DNA of 64,000 bases, taken from assembly GCA_004010935.1 (NCBI GenBank), contig CP026511.1:3596001-3660000 (forward strand). The letters are read 5' to 3'. The notes beneath the pieces were generated by a model. That model had not been told where the DNA came from. It saw nothing but the letters and a program-made list of their open reading frames with translations, and did no database searches. Below, piece by piece: positions 1 to 10,134 of this stretch (position 1 is the first letter of the stretch; every line of letters starts with the position of its first letter). The translations under genes and the position numbers were made by a program. The DNA is from Pseudomonadaceae bacterium SI-3. Its GTDB lineage: Bacteria > Pseudomonadota > Gammaproteobacteria > Pseudomonadales > Pseudomonadaceae.

Positions 1-548
1 AACAGCAGGTGCCATTGCTCGCCATTGGGCAAGCCGTGCGCATCCAGGTCGCCGCGTTTCCCGGCGAGCAGTTCGAGGCACGAATCGTCGCGTTGAATCC
101 CAAGGTGGAAGTCTCCACCCGTAACGTGCAGGTGCGGGCGGAGCTGGATAACCCCGACGAACGCCTGCTGCCAGGAATGTTCGCCGATCTGCAGGTGCTG
201 CTGCCCAGCGAGGCGCCACGGGTCGTGGTACCGGAAACTGCCCTCACCTACACCCTGTACGGCAATTCGGTTCTCGTCGTGAAGGCCGGTGAAGCGCCTA
301 GACCCGAGGAAGGAGCTGAAGACGCCACCGAGGCTCCCGAGCGCGACGAGCCCTATCTGGTCGTGGAGCGCCGTTTCGTCGAGACCGGCGAACGCCGTGA
401 CGGCCGCGTCGTGATCCTCGAAGGTCTGGAGCCTGGTGAACAGGTTGTTATCGCCGGTCAGCTCAAGCTGGACAACGGCGCTCATGTCGCCATCGCCGAG
501 CAGCGCACGCTCGAACTCGAGCCAGACAGCGCGTCGGACGACCGCTGA
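1..548 (+). CDS. mexV: RND efflux periplasmic adaptor (membrane fusion protein), C-terminal part
   Basis: The gene runs in from the left edge and only its last ~180 residues are present. They show the beta-barrel and membrane-proximal part of an HlyD/MexA-type adaptor: a GQAVRIQVAAFPGEQF stretch, an RNVQVRAELDNPDERLLPGMF motif typical of this family, and a C-terminal GLEPGEQVVIAGQLKL segment. Such adaptors join an inner-membrane RND pump to an outer-membrane channel across the periplasm. It ends 32 bases before the pump gene and is surely its partner. An acidic stretch (about residues 95-115 of the visible part) is an insertion not usual in the family. The mexV name is inferred from the downstream pump and from groESL being nearby, as recalled for P. 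aeruginosa; the family is certain, the symbol less so. Confidence 0.85.
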   Translation, partial: QQVPLLAIGQAVRIQVAAFPGEQFEARIVALNPKVEVSTRNVQVRAELDNPDERLLPGMFADLQVLLPSEAPRVVVPETALTYTLYGNSVLVVKAGEAPRPEEGAEDATEAPERDEPYLVVERRFVETGERRDGRVVILEGLEPGEQVVIAGQLKLDNGAHVAIAEQRTLELEPDSASDDR

Positions 549-580
549 CTGAGGCACTGACTACAGGGACATAGATCGCC

Positions 581-3500
581 ATGGCTTTTACCGACCCGTT
601 CATACGCCGTCCCGTGCTGGCCAGCGTGATCAGCCTGCTGATCGTGCTGCTTGGCCTACAGGCTTTCAATAGCCTGGTGATTCGCCAATATCCGCAGATG
701 GAAAGTGCGCTGATCACGGTGACCACCGCCTATCCGGGCGCCAACGCGGAAACCATCCAAGGCTACATTACCCAACCGCTGCAGCAGAGCCTGGCCAGCG
801 CCGAAGGCGTGGACTACATGACCTCGGTCAGCCAGCAGAACGTATCGATCATCTCGGTTTACGCGCGCATCGGTGCCGATACCGACCGGCTCTACACGGA
901 GTTGCTCAGCCAGGCCAATTCGGTGAAAAACCAGTTGCCGCAGAACGCCGAAGACCCAGTGTTGAACAAGCAAGCCGCTGATTCCACGGCGCTCATGTAC
1001 ATCAGTTTCTACAGCGAACAACTGAGCAACCCGCAGATTACCGACTACCTGTCGCGCGTCATCCAGCCGAAGCTGGCCACCCTCCCCGGCATGGCCGAGG
1101 CAGAGATCCTCGGCAATCAGGTATTCGCCATGCGCCTCTGGCTGGACCCGGTGAAGCTCGCCGCCTACGGACTCTCGGCGGGGGACGTGAACGAGGCCGT
1201 GCGCAAGTACAACTTCCTCTCGGCGGCCGGCGAGGTGAAGGGGCAGTACGTTGTCACCAGCATCAACGCTGATACCGAACTGAAGACCCCGGAGGCCTTC
1301 GCCGCCATTCCGCTGAAGACCCAGGGCGACAGCCGCGTGCTGCTCGGAGATGTGGCGCGGGTCGAAATGGGTGCTGAAAGCTACAACGCTATCAGCTCGT
1401 TCGACGGCATTCCGTCGGTCTATATCGGCGTCAAGGGCACCCCGAGCGCCAACCCGCTGGATGTGATCAGCGAAGTACGCGCCGTCATGCCGGAGATCGA
1501 GTCGCAGCTACCACCCGGCCTAAAGGTCACCATCGCCTACGACGCCACCCGCTTCATCCAGGCGTCAATCGACGAAGTGGTAAAAACCCTCGCCGAGGCC
1601 GTGGTGATCGTGATCGTCGTAGTGTTCCTGTTCCTCGGCTCGCTGCGCTCGGTGCTGATCCCGGTGGTCACCATTCCGTTGTCGATGATCGGTGTGATGT
1701 TCTTCATGCAGACCATGGGCTACTCGATCAATCTGCTGACGTTGCTGGCCATGGTGCTAGCGATCGGCCTGGTGGTCGACGATGCCATCGTGGTGGTGGA
1801 GAACATCCATCGGCACATCGAAGACGGCAAGACCCCGTTTCAGGCAGCGATCGACGGCGCGCGGGAGATCGCCATGCCGGTCGTCACCATGACCATCACC
1901 CTAGCGGCGGTCTATGCACCTATCGGTTTTCTTCAAGGCGTGACGGGCGCGCTGTTTCAGGAGTTCGCGCTGACGCTGGCTGGAGCGGTACTGATCTCCG
2001 GCGTGGTGGCGCTGACGTTATCGCCGATGATGTGCTCTCGCCTGCTGCGTCATGAAGAGAACCCGACTGGGCTGGCCCATCGGTTGGACCTGATCTTTGA
2101 CCGGTTGAAAGTTCGCTATCAACGGGCGCTGCACGGCACCTTGGACACCCGGCCGGTGGTGTTGGTGTTTGCGCTGATCGTCCTCGGTCTGATTCCCGCC
2201 CTGCTCACTTTTACTGAAAGCGAGCTGGCGCCCGAAGAGGACCAGGGCATCATCTTCATGATGGCCAGCGCGCCGCAGACGGCCAACCTCGACTACCTCA
2301 ACGCCTACACCGATCAGTTCCTGACCATCTTCAAAACGTTTCCCGAGTACTACTCCTGGTTTCAGATCAACGGCTTCAACGGCGTCCAAAGCGGCATCGG
2401 GGGCTTCCTGATGACGCCCTGGGACGAGCGAGAGCGGACGCAGATGGAGGTGCTGCCCGAGGTTCAGGCGCAAATCGACAAGATCCCCGGCTTGCAGGTC
2501 TTCGGCTTCAATCTGCCTTCCCTGCCCGGTACCGGCGAAGGCCTGCCGTTCCAGTTCGTGATCAATACGGCATCCGATTACGAGTCGCTGCTGCAGGTGA
2601 CCGAGCGCATCAAGGAGAAAGCCCAGGCCTCGGGCAAGTTCGCCTTTCTCGACGTGGACCTGGCATTCGACAAGCCTGAGATCGTCGTCGATATCGACCG
2701 CGAAAAGGCTGCCCAGATGGGCGTGACGATGGAAGACCTCGGCATGACCCTGGCGACACTGCTTGGCGAAAGCGAGATAAACCGCTTCACCATCGAAGGC
2801 CGCAGTTACAAGGTGATCGCGCAGGTCGAACAGGCCTACCGAGACAACCCAGGCTGGCTGAGCAACTATTACGTGAAGAACGATCAGGGCGAGATGCTGC
2901 CCTTGTCCACACTCATCACTGTCAGCGACCGTGCCCGCCCCACTCAGCTGAGCCAGTTCCAGCAGCTCAATGCCGCAACCATCCAGGGCTTTCCGATCGT
3001 CAGCATGGGCGAGGCCATCGAGACGTTGCGCAGCATCGCTCGCGAAGAGGCGCCGCAGGGGTTCACCTTCGATTACGCCGGAGCCTCGCGCCAGTACATC
3101 CAGGAAGGCAACGCCCTGTATATGACCTTTGCACTCGCCTTGGCCATCATCTTTCTGGTCCTGGCGGCGCAATTCGAGAGCTTCCGCGATCCGCTGGTCA
3201 TCCTTGTTACGGTGCCACTTTCCATCTGTGGAGCGCTGGTTCCCCTGTTTCTCGGCCTGTCGAGCATGAACATCTATACCCAGGTCGGACTTGTGACGCT
3301 GATCGGATTGATCAGCAAACACGGGATCATGATCGTCGAGTTCGCCAATCAGCTGCGTCGTGAACAAGGGCTAAACCGCCGAGAGGCTGTGGAGGAAGCC
3401 GCAGCGATACGTTTGCGACCGGTCCTGATGACCACTGCCGCGACAGTATTCGGCATGGTTCCGCTGATCCTGGCCAGCGGTGCCGGTGCGGTGAGTCGCT

Positions 3501-3628
3501 TCGATATAGGAATGGTGATCGCCACGGGCATGACCGTGGGCACCTTGTTCACGCTATTCGTGCTACCAGCCGTCTATACGGTGCTGGCAAGCCCTGAGCG
3601 TGCCGGTAACGCGGCGACGGTAGATTAA
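581..3628 (+). CDS. mexW: Multidrug efflux RND pump, inner-membrane permease (MexW-like)
   Basis: A 1015-residue proton-driven drug exporter of the AcrB/MexB superfamily. The start MAFTDPFIRRPVLA is the typical first transmembrane segment. The TM4 proton-relay pair VVDDAIVVVENI (Asp400-Asp401) is intact, as are the two large periplasmic loops and the C-terminal LRPVLMTTAAT block. The length is normal for the family. It follows its adaptor by 32 bases, evidently as one operon. No outer-membrane channel gene follows, which fits MexVW-type pumps that use a channel encoded elsewhere. The overall sequence and the position near groESL point to MexW, though this naming is from memory. Drug substrates cannot be read from the sequence. 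Confidence 0.9.
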   Translation: MAFTDPFIRRPVLASVISLLIVLLGLQAFNSLVIRQYPQMESALITVTTAYPGANAETIQGYITQPLQQSLASAEGVDYMTSVSQQNVSIISVYARIGADTDRLYTELLSQANSVKNQLPQNAEDPVLNKQAADSTALMYISFYSEQLSNPQITDYLSRVIQPKLATLPGMAEAEILGNQVFAMRLWLDPVKLAAYGLSAGDVNEAVRKYNFLSAAGEVKGQYVVTSINADTELKTPEAFAAIPLKTQGDSRVLLGDVARVEMGAESYNAISSFDGIPSVYIGVKGTPSANPLDVISEVRAVMPEIESQLPPGLKVTIAYDATRFIQASIDEVVKTLAEAVVIVIVVVFLFLGSLRSVLIPVVTIPLSMIGVMFFMQTMGYSINLLTLLAMVLAIGLVVDDAIVVVENIHRHIEDGKTPFQAAIDGAREIAMPVVTMTITLAAVYAPIGFLQGVTGALFQEFALTLAGAVLISGVVALTLSPMMCSRLLRHEENPTGLAHRLDLIFDRLKVRYQRALHGTLDTRPVVLVFALIVLGLIPALLTFTESELAPEEDQGIIFMMASAPQTANLDYLNAYTDQFLTIFKTFPEYYSWFQINGFNGVQSGIGGFLMTPWDERERTQMEVLPEVQAQIDKIPGLQVFGFNLPSLPGTGEGLPFQFVINTASDYESLLQVTERIKEKAQASGKFAFLDVDLAFDKPEIVVDIDREKAAQMGVTMEDLGMTLATLLGESEINRFTIEGRSYKVIAQVEQAYRDNPGWLSNYYVKNDQGEMLPLSTLITVSDRARPTQLSQFQQLNAATIQGFPIVSMGEAIETLRSIAREEAPQGFTFDYAGASRQYIQEGNALYMTFALALAIIFLVLAAQFESFRDPLVILVTVPLSICGALVPLFLGLSSMNIYTQVGLVTLIGLISKHGIMIVEFANQLRREQGLNRREAVEEAAAIRLRPVLMTTAATVFGMVPLILASGAGAVSRFDIGMVIATGMTVGTLFTLFVLPAVYTVLASPERAGNAATVD

Positions 3629-3680
3629 CCGTCGATAGTGTCAGTCAACGCCACAGGGGCAACGTAGAGGTGGAATCGAC

Positions 3681-3911
3681 TCAACTGCGCCCTACAAGGC
3701 TCTGCGACAGCCCGTACATGAACAGCAGCAAATCCTGATCAGGTTGGGTGTTCTGTATCTCTGCGCGAGCAATACGCGGCACCGCACAGTGGCTGCTCTG
3801 GTCGCTTTGGGCAACAACTCTGGCATCCGGTTCGCTCCATGCCGCCGCACACAATGATGCGACGCCGAGCGAGCCGGCTAGGAATACTCCTCGAGCAATT
3901 TCAAGTTTCAT
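3681..3911 (-). CDS. Small secreted hypothetical protein
   Basis: A 76-residue protein if it starts at MKLEIARG; a longer 90-residue frame exists but lacks a signal peptide at its N-terminus. From this start there is a plausible signal peptide (positively charged start, hydrophobic VFLAGSLGVASLCAAAW, cleavage near residue 23-25) followed by a short soluble region with one cysteine (SSHCAVP). It lies beyond the groESL terminator, so it probably has its own promoter. I do not recognise the family. A periplasmic or exported role is only inferred from the leader, and the gene itself is likely rather than proven. Confidence 0.5.
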   Translation of the reverse strand: MKLEIARGVFLAGSLGVASLCAAAWSEPDARVVAQSDQSSHCAVPRIARAEIQNTQPDQDLLLFMYGLSQSLVGRS

Positions 3912-4074
3912 TGCGCAAGCCTTTGTTATTTGGTGAATCGAGAAAGTCACCATAGACGACGTACTGCCAACGCGCCTGAAAAAAAGACAAATGGATCAAA
4001 TTTCTTAAAGAGGCCACAGGAGCCGAGGCGACTGCATACACCACGGTCGGATCAACCGAAACGACGGGCATAAA

Positions 4075-4099
4075 AAAGCCCCGCACTAGGCGGGGCTTT
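4075..4099 (-). terminator. Rho-independent terminator of groESL
   Basis: A perfect 10-bp stem (AAAGCCCCGC / GCGGGGCTTT) with a 5-base loop sits 22 bases after the groEL stop. Read on the minus strand it is followed by a run of T. Confidence 0.85.
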
Positions 4100-4120
4100 C
4101 TACAGCGGCAGCCGGGTGGC

Positions 4121-5782
<1,662 letters not shown>

Positions 5783-5827
5783 TCAAATTCTGTTGATGGA
5801 ACGCAGTTCGCTATAAGCGAGCGCTGA

Positions 5828-6121
5828 TCAGGCTTCGACGACGGCGAGAATTTCGTTCTCGCTCATCACCAGCAGGTCTTCACCGTCAACCTTGACGGTG
5901 TTGCTGCCGGAGTAAGGGCCGAATACGACCTGATCGCCAACCTTGACGGCCAGCTGACGGACTTCGCCGTTGTCCAGAACGCGGCCAGTGCCTACAGCGA
6001 CGATTTCGCCACGGTTTGGCTTCTCGGCAGCGGAGCCCGGCAGCACGATGCCGCCTGCGGTCTTGGTTTCTTCTTCGCTGCGACGAATTACGACGCGGTC
6101 ATGCAGAGGACGAAGCTTCAT
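5828..6121 (-). CDS. groES: Co-chaperonin GroES (10 kDa)
   Basis: Lid of the GroEL folding chamber. The 97-residue product begins [14 protein letters not shown] and carries the mobile loop ([16 protein letters not shown]) that touches GroEL, followed by the usual [11 protein letters not shown] core. A Shine-Dalgarno AGGAGA lies 7-8 bases before the ATG. It is the first gene of the groES-groEL operon. Confidence 0.98.
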   Translation of the reverse strand: MKLRPLHDRVVIRRSEEETKTAGGIVLPGSAAEKPNRGEIVAVGTGRVLDNGEVRQLAVKVGDQVVFGPYSGSNTVKVDGEDLLVMSENEILAVVEA

Positions 6122-6266
6122 TGTCGATCTCTCCTAGTACAGTGGTTTCCATGCCGATGCATTCTCATCGGCGGGTTGGCAAATCCGGCGGTGCCGGTTG
6201 CGGCCCGCAATGCGAGCCGCAGAAGACGGACTGTCAAAATGCGACAGCGACCTTGCGGTGACCGCT

Positions 6267-6294
6267 ACATGCGGGCGTCAAAAATGATTTCAAG
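6267..6294 (-). promoter_or_regulatory. Candidate sigma-32 heat-shock promoter of groESL
   Basis: On the minus strand, CTTGAAA (6288-6294) is separated by 13 bases from CCGCATGT (6267-6274). The sigma-32 consensus is CTTGAAA, a spacer of about 11-16, and CCCCATNT; there is one mismatch in the -10 box. It lies about 150 bases before the groES start. Known heat-shock control of groESL in related bacteria supports the call. Confidence 0.65.
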
Positions 6295-6330
6295 GGCGGG
6301 ACGATGATTTTTTGCATTTACAGAAGATAA

Positions 6331-6354
6331 AAAGGCATGCCGTGGCATGCCTTT
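6331..6354 (-). terminator. Terminator of fxsA
   Basis: A 10-bp perfect stem (AAAGGCATGC / GCATGCCTTT) with a 4-base loop lies 16 bases past the fxsA stop, with a T-rich tract after it on the minus strand. It separates fxsA from groESL. Confidence 0.8.
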
Positions 6355-6370
6355 CTGGAGCGGATGCGAC

Positions 6371-6835
6371 CTACTTGTCGCGACGCTCCCACTCCCCCTC
6401 GATGACGTTAGGCCGCTGTGGCCCGTCGCGGTGTTCCTGCTGCTGGCGCAGATCGTCGGCAAAGGCTCGGCGACGCTGAGCCTGCGCCTCGACACGCCGC
6501 CCGACAAAGCCGAGGAACAGTTTGCGCGTCGGTGGAAACAGCACCAGCAGTGCGACGACATCGCTGAGAAATCCGGGCAGGAACAACAACCCCCCGGCAA
6601 GAGCCATCATCAAGCCCTGGAGCATTTCCCGTTCCGGCAACTCACCGCGAGCCAACCGCTCGCGTGCACGCCAGGCGGTGGCAAATCCGGCCAGACGCAT
6701 CAGCAGGATGCCGGCCATGCCGCTGATGATCAGCAGGAGAATGGTGGGCAACACGCCGATGGAGCTGCCGACCTTGATCAGCAACGCCAGCTCGGCCAGC
6801 GGAAACAGGAGAAACAGCAGTAAGAATATTCGCAT
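6371..6835 (-). CDS. fxsA: FxsA family inner-membrane protein
   Basis: A 154-residue membrane protein. It has hydrophobic segments at about residues 2-22, 26-48 and 75-100, and the family-typical stretches FPLAELALLIKVG near the start and LPGFLSDVVALLVLFPPTR in the middle, then a charged cytoplasmic tail. In E. coli, FxsA in high dosage relieves phage T7 exclusion by the F plasmid; the normal role is not well known. The gene lies upstream of groES in the same direction but has its own terminator, so the two are probably separate units. Confidence 0.9.
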   Translation of the reverse strand: MRIFLLLFLLFPLAELALLIKVGSSIGVLPTILLLIISGMAGILLMRLAGFATAWRARERLARGELPEREMLQGLMMALAGGLLFLPGFLSDVVALLVLFPPTRKLFLGFVGRRVEAQAQRRRAFADDLRQQQEHRDGPQRPNVIEGEWERRDK

Positions 6836-6961
6836 CGATAATCCTTGGCGGAAGAACGGCTTCCGATTTCGTGTAGATGACGGCGGGCTGCAGCGAATTC
6901 AACCCATCCGCCAGATAGGCTGTAACCGGATTATTCTTCGCTGCGCTTACGCGAGTATTAA

Positions 6962-7666
6962 TCAGCGACGAGCCATCGCCACCAGTGCCTGTCGCACGGC
7001 GCCTGGGCTGGTACAGCTATCCGGAAATGCCAACCAGTGAATGGCCTGACCGATGCTCAGGTGAAAGCCTTCGCTATCGATTCCAATCATGCGCGCCTCC
7101 GGGGCAGACGGCAGGCCTGCCTGGTGAACGTAGTGAGCAATCGCCGAGCTGTGGTCCCGATTCATGTGGTCAAGCATGTCGACCTCGCCACCGCTTGCGC
7201 GTGCAAACGGATTAGCCAATGCCACCTGATCCAGCCAATGGATCGCGCCGAAGCCGCCGATGTAGCGCCAGCGCACCGGCTGCAACGTCCAGAAGTCAAA
7301 GTCGTGGACGCGGTGGTAATCGCGCGATTCCGGGAAATAACGGTAATAGCGTTCGGCCGCGGCGCCGACCGCTGCTTCGTCCGTGAGCGGCACCGCCTCG
7401 GCCATCAGGGTGAGCCGGCCGGTTGCCTGCACATCCTCGGCGCCACGTTCGGCGACCAGCAGAGAGCAGCGCGGGTCTGCCTGCAGATTCTTCGTATGCT
7501 GGGCGATCCGACTGATCAAGATCATCGGCCAGCCTTCTTCGTTCAAGCAGTAAGGGACCGCTGAGCCAAAGGGAAATCCGGGCATGGCCTTGGAGTGAGT
7601 CGAGAGCACGCCGCGGTATTCCTTGAGCAGGAGTTGTCGGGCATGCTTGGCGGCTTGAACGCTCAC
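6962..7666 (-). CDS. HugZ-like pyridoxamine-phosphate-oxidase-fold protein
   Basis: A 234-residue protein with an N-terminal split-barrel flavin/haem-binding fold (about residues 8-150; motifs GVLSTHS, FPFGSAVPY, LISRIAQHTKNL) and a C-terminal DUF2470-type domain (about 160-230, starting with DMLDHMNRDH). This architecture matches HugZ/HutZ-like proteins linked with haem use in other bacteria. No haem uptake genes are nearby, so a haem role is only a family-based suggestion. It is transcribed away from the SDR gene. Confidence 0.8.
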   Translation of the reverse strand: MSVQAAKHARQLLLKEYRGVLSTHSKAMPGFPFGSAVPYCLNEEGWPMILISRIAQHTKNLQADPRCSLLVAERGAEDVQATGRLTLMAEAVPLTDEAAVGAAAERYYRYFPESRDYHRVHDFDFWTLQPVRWRYIGGFGAIHWLDQVALANPFARASGGEVDMLDHMNRDHSSAIAHYVHQAGLPSAPEARMIGIDSEGFHLSIGQAIHWLAFPDSCTSPGAVRQALVAMARR

Positions 7667-7766
7667 GGGTGTTCCTCAACAGGGACGATTCGGCAGGGCA
7701 TCAGCATAACGGTTTCGTCAGCGGACGTCGTTTACCGACGTCGGCAGGCATAGATAGGAGATAGGC

Positions 7767-8525
7767 ATGCAGCTGAAAGACAAGGTCATCATTATCACCG
7801 GCGGTGGCCAAGGGCTCGGACGCGCAATGGGCGAGTACCTTGCCAGCAAAGGCGCCCGCCTGGCGCTGGTCGACCTTAATCAGGATCGGCTGGATGAAGC
7901 CGTGGCAGCCTGCAAGCACGCTGGCGGTGACGCACGCGCCTACCTGTGCAATGTGGCCAACGAAGAGCAGGTTAGCCACATGGTGAGCCAGGTCAGCGAC
8001 GACTTTGGTGGCCTGGACGGCTTGGTCAACAACGCCGGCATACTCCGCGATGGGCTCACCATAAAACTCAAGGACGGCGAACTGTCGAAGATGAGCCTGG
8101 CGCAGTGGCAGGCGGTGATCGACGTCAACCTCACCGGCGTATTTCTCTGCACCCGCGAGGTCGCCGCGAAGATGGTTGAGCTGAAGCGCCAGGGCGCGAT
8201 CGTCAACATTTCCTCGATATCCCGTGCCGGCAACATGGGCCAGGCGAACTACTCGGCCGCCAAGGCCGGCGTGGCGGCAGATACCGTGGTGTGGGCGAAG
8301 GAGCTGGCTCGCTACGGCATCCGTGTCGCCGGTGTTGCACCCGGCTTCATCGAAACCGAAATGGTCGCGAGCATGAAACCCGAAGCGCTGGAGAAAATGA
8401 CTGCCGGGATTCCGCTGAAGCGTCTGGGCAAACCGCAGGAGATTGCCCACTCGGTGGCCTACATATTCGAGAACGACTACTACACCGGACGCATCCTGGA
8501 GCTCGACGGAGGCTTGCGGCTGTAG
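7767..8525 (+). CDS. Short-chain dehydrogenase/reductase (FabG-like)
   Basis: A 252-residue NAD(P)-dependent SDR oxidoreductase. Cofactor motif GGGQGLG (residues 12-18), NNAG motif, catalytic Ser (NISSIS) and the YxxxK pair (YSAAKAG) are all present. The C-terminal region ends with the usual [12 protein letters not shown]. It resembles FabG-type 3-oxoacyl reductases, but a second fabG-like copy outside the fatty acid cluster more often has another, unknown substrate. It has AGGAG before the ATG. Substrate cannot be stated. Confidence 0.9.
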   Translation: MQLKDKVIIITGGGQGLGRAMGEYLASKGARLALVDLNQDRLDEAVAACKHAGGDARAYLCNVANEEQVSHMVSQVSDDFGGLDGLVNNAGILRDGLTIKLKDGELSKMSLAQWQAVIDVNLTGVFLCTREVAAKMVELKRQGAIVNISSISRAGNMGQANYSAAKAGVAADTVVWAKELARYGIRVAGVAPGFIETEMVASMKPEALEKMTAGIPLKRLGKPQEIAHSVAYIFENDYYTGRILELDGGLRL

Positions 8526-8540
8526 AACACCAGAAACGAA

Positions 8541-8564
8541 ACCGGGCGCACTGAGGCGCCCGGT
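8541..8564. terminator. Hairpin between convergent genes
   Basis: A 9-bp perfect stem (ACCGGGCGC / GCGCCCGGT) with a 6-base loop sits between the converging SDR and DUF481 genes. There is no clear T-run, so termination on either strand is only likely. Confidence 0.5.
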
Positions 8565-8581
8565 CGATCACGCTATATGCC

Positions 8582-9598
8582 TTACCAGCCCACACCGAAT
8601 CCGATGCTGTAGCGGGTTTCGTCCATATCGTTCTCCGCACCGCTGACGATGTCCTTCTCGGCCTTCATGTTGAGCGACGCCCAGTCGGTCACTTTGTAAC
8701 GCAGCCCCATTTCAGCGTCGAATTGATAGTCGGCGACATTTTCCAGTGGCTTGCCGATTTCACCGTTACTGAATATCTCGAAGGTCTTGCCCACCAGATA
8801 ACGGTTGTAATTCCACTTCATCGCCAGCGAGTAAAACTGCTCCGTGTTGCCGTTGGCGAACTCGTAGTCACTGCGGTTGGCCAGCGAAGCCAGCGAGAAC
8901 GCGCCCAGCTCGTTGTCCCAGAACTGGTAACCCGGACCTGTACCCACAGTGCGCTGACGCCGAACGTCCTCGATCTTGTCACGCTTGTATTCCAAGCGGC
9001 CCTGCCAGAACCAGTGCTCGTCGAGGAAGCGGTCCAGCGCGTACTCGGCCTCCCAGTTATCGGTGGCAGTTACACCGTCGCGGTACTCCCGGTTGTAGGC
9101 GCCGGAACCGTTGTGACGCCACAGGCCATGGCGCGCAGAGGTTTTGAGCGAGATGTCATAGTCATCCGTATCAGTTTCGGCACGTTTGTAGTCCAGCGCT
9201 ACGTCAACGTTACCCTTCCAGGTCAAGTCCTGAATGAGTGGCTTCGGATGGATGATCTGGGTGATCGACTTGAGCGGGACCGTACGCGGCGCGCCGCCAT
9301 TACTCAGTGTGACCATGCCGTCATCGGCCGCTTGTAGTGATTTCGCGACCTCGCCAGAGGCATCGCCCTCCTTGACTAGCAACTGCTGATTGCTTTCCAG
9401 TGTCGCGACCTGGCTCCATTTCACCGGAATGGAGCCACCGTACTCGGTTTCGATAAGCAGCTTGCCGCCATCGAGCACGCTGATCTTGCCGGTCAGCCGA
9501 TCGCCATTCTTCAGCCACACGGTGTCGGCAAATGTCGGCAGAGAAAGCGTCGAAAGGGTTACGCAAAGCAAGGTTCGTGAGAGCGGTCGGGAGAACAT
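8582..9598 (-). CDS. DUF481 outer-membrane barrel protein
   Basis: A 338-residue exported protein. I chose the start MFSRPLSRTLL because it begins a clean signal peptide (cleavage near TFA-DTV, residue ~24); the reading frame is open further upstream. After the leader comes a small domain with VWLKNGDRLTGKI and a second similar segment (DGMVTLSNGGAPRTVPLKSI), followed by a long alternating-hydrophobicity region with aromatic residues and a C-terminal GFGVGW, as expected for a beta barrel of the DUF481/YdiY family. The role of the family is unknown; several members are salt- or acid-responsive in other bacteria. Confidence 0.85.
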   Translation of the reverse strand: MFSRPLSRTLLCVTLSTLSLPTFADTVWLKNGDRLTGKISVLDGGKLLIETEYGGSIPVKWSQVATLESNQQLLVKEGDASGEVAKSLQAADDGMVTLSNGGAPRTVPLKSITQIIHPKPLIQDLTWKGNVDVALDYKRAETDTDDYDISLKTSARHGLWRHNGSGAYNREYRDGVTATDNWEAEYALDRFLDEHWFWQGRLEYKRDKIEDVRRQRTVGTGPGYQFWDNELGAFSLASLANRSDYEFANGNTEQFYSLAMKWNYNRYLVGKTFEIFSNGEIGKPLENVADYQFDAEMGLRYKVTDWASLNMKAEKDIVSGAENDMDETRYSIGFGVGW

Positions 9599-9726
9599 AG
9601 GCAAGAGGGCGTCTGCGGGTATAAGAGAAAGGCAGGCATTATCCTTATACGCCCCAAGACAACAAGCGCTGGCCGCCAAACGGAGCCTCGAATCATCCCA
9701 GCCTCAATCACTAATGGAGCCTTTGC

Positions 9727-10098
9727 ATGACGCGCCAGCCCTCTGATGCAGCGCACAGCGATCCGCGCACCGGTGACGCCGAAACCCGACGTGCCGCGCT
9801 ATATCTGGCATTGGCGCAGATTCCCGAAGGCAAGGTCACCAGCTATGGCGAACTTGCCGCTGTCGCCGGGCTGGGCCGTGCCGCACGTTGGGTCGGGCGG
9901 GTCCTGTCACAGTTGCCTGACGATACGCGCCTGCCCTGGCACCGGGTGATGGGCGCAGGCGGTCGCCTGAGCCTGGCCGCCGGAACCGTCTCCGGCGAGG
10001 AGCAACGTGCCCGACTTCGCGCCGAGGGTGTGCAAGTGATCAACGACCGCGTCGACATACGTCGGCACGGCTGGCATTCGGCGGAGCACAGCGGGTAG
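9727..10098 (+). CDS. Alkyltransferase-like protein (ATL, MGMT family)
   Basis: A 123-residue homologue of the C-terminal domain of O6-alkylguanine-DNA alkyltransferase. It has PEGKVTSYGELA and the recognition helix GRAARWVGRVL. In the active-site motif (normally PCHRV), tryptophan replaces the alkyl-accepting cysteine: LPWHRVMGAGG, Trp71. Proteins with this change (ATLs) bind O6-alkylguanine lesions without repairing them and pass them to nucleotide excision repair. It precedes ampG by 36 bases and may be cotranscribed with it. Confidence 0.92.
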   Translation: MTRQPSDAAHSDPRTGDAETRRAALYLALAQIPEGKVTSYGELAAVAGLGRAARWVGRVLSQLPDDTRLPWHRVMGAGGRLSLAAGTVSGEEQRARLRAEGVQVINDRVDIRRHGWHSAEHSG

Positions 10099-10134
10099 AG
10101 TGCGCGCTTCATGTTCTGTCCCTGATTTGCCTTT

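Noticed and set aside
2018..3367. A 449-codon minus-strand open frame opposite mexW
   Set aside because: It is antisense to a complete RND pump; composition (His, Gln, Asp rich) is that of a high-GC shadow frame and no domain is seen.
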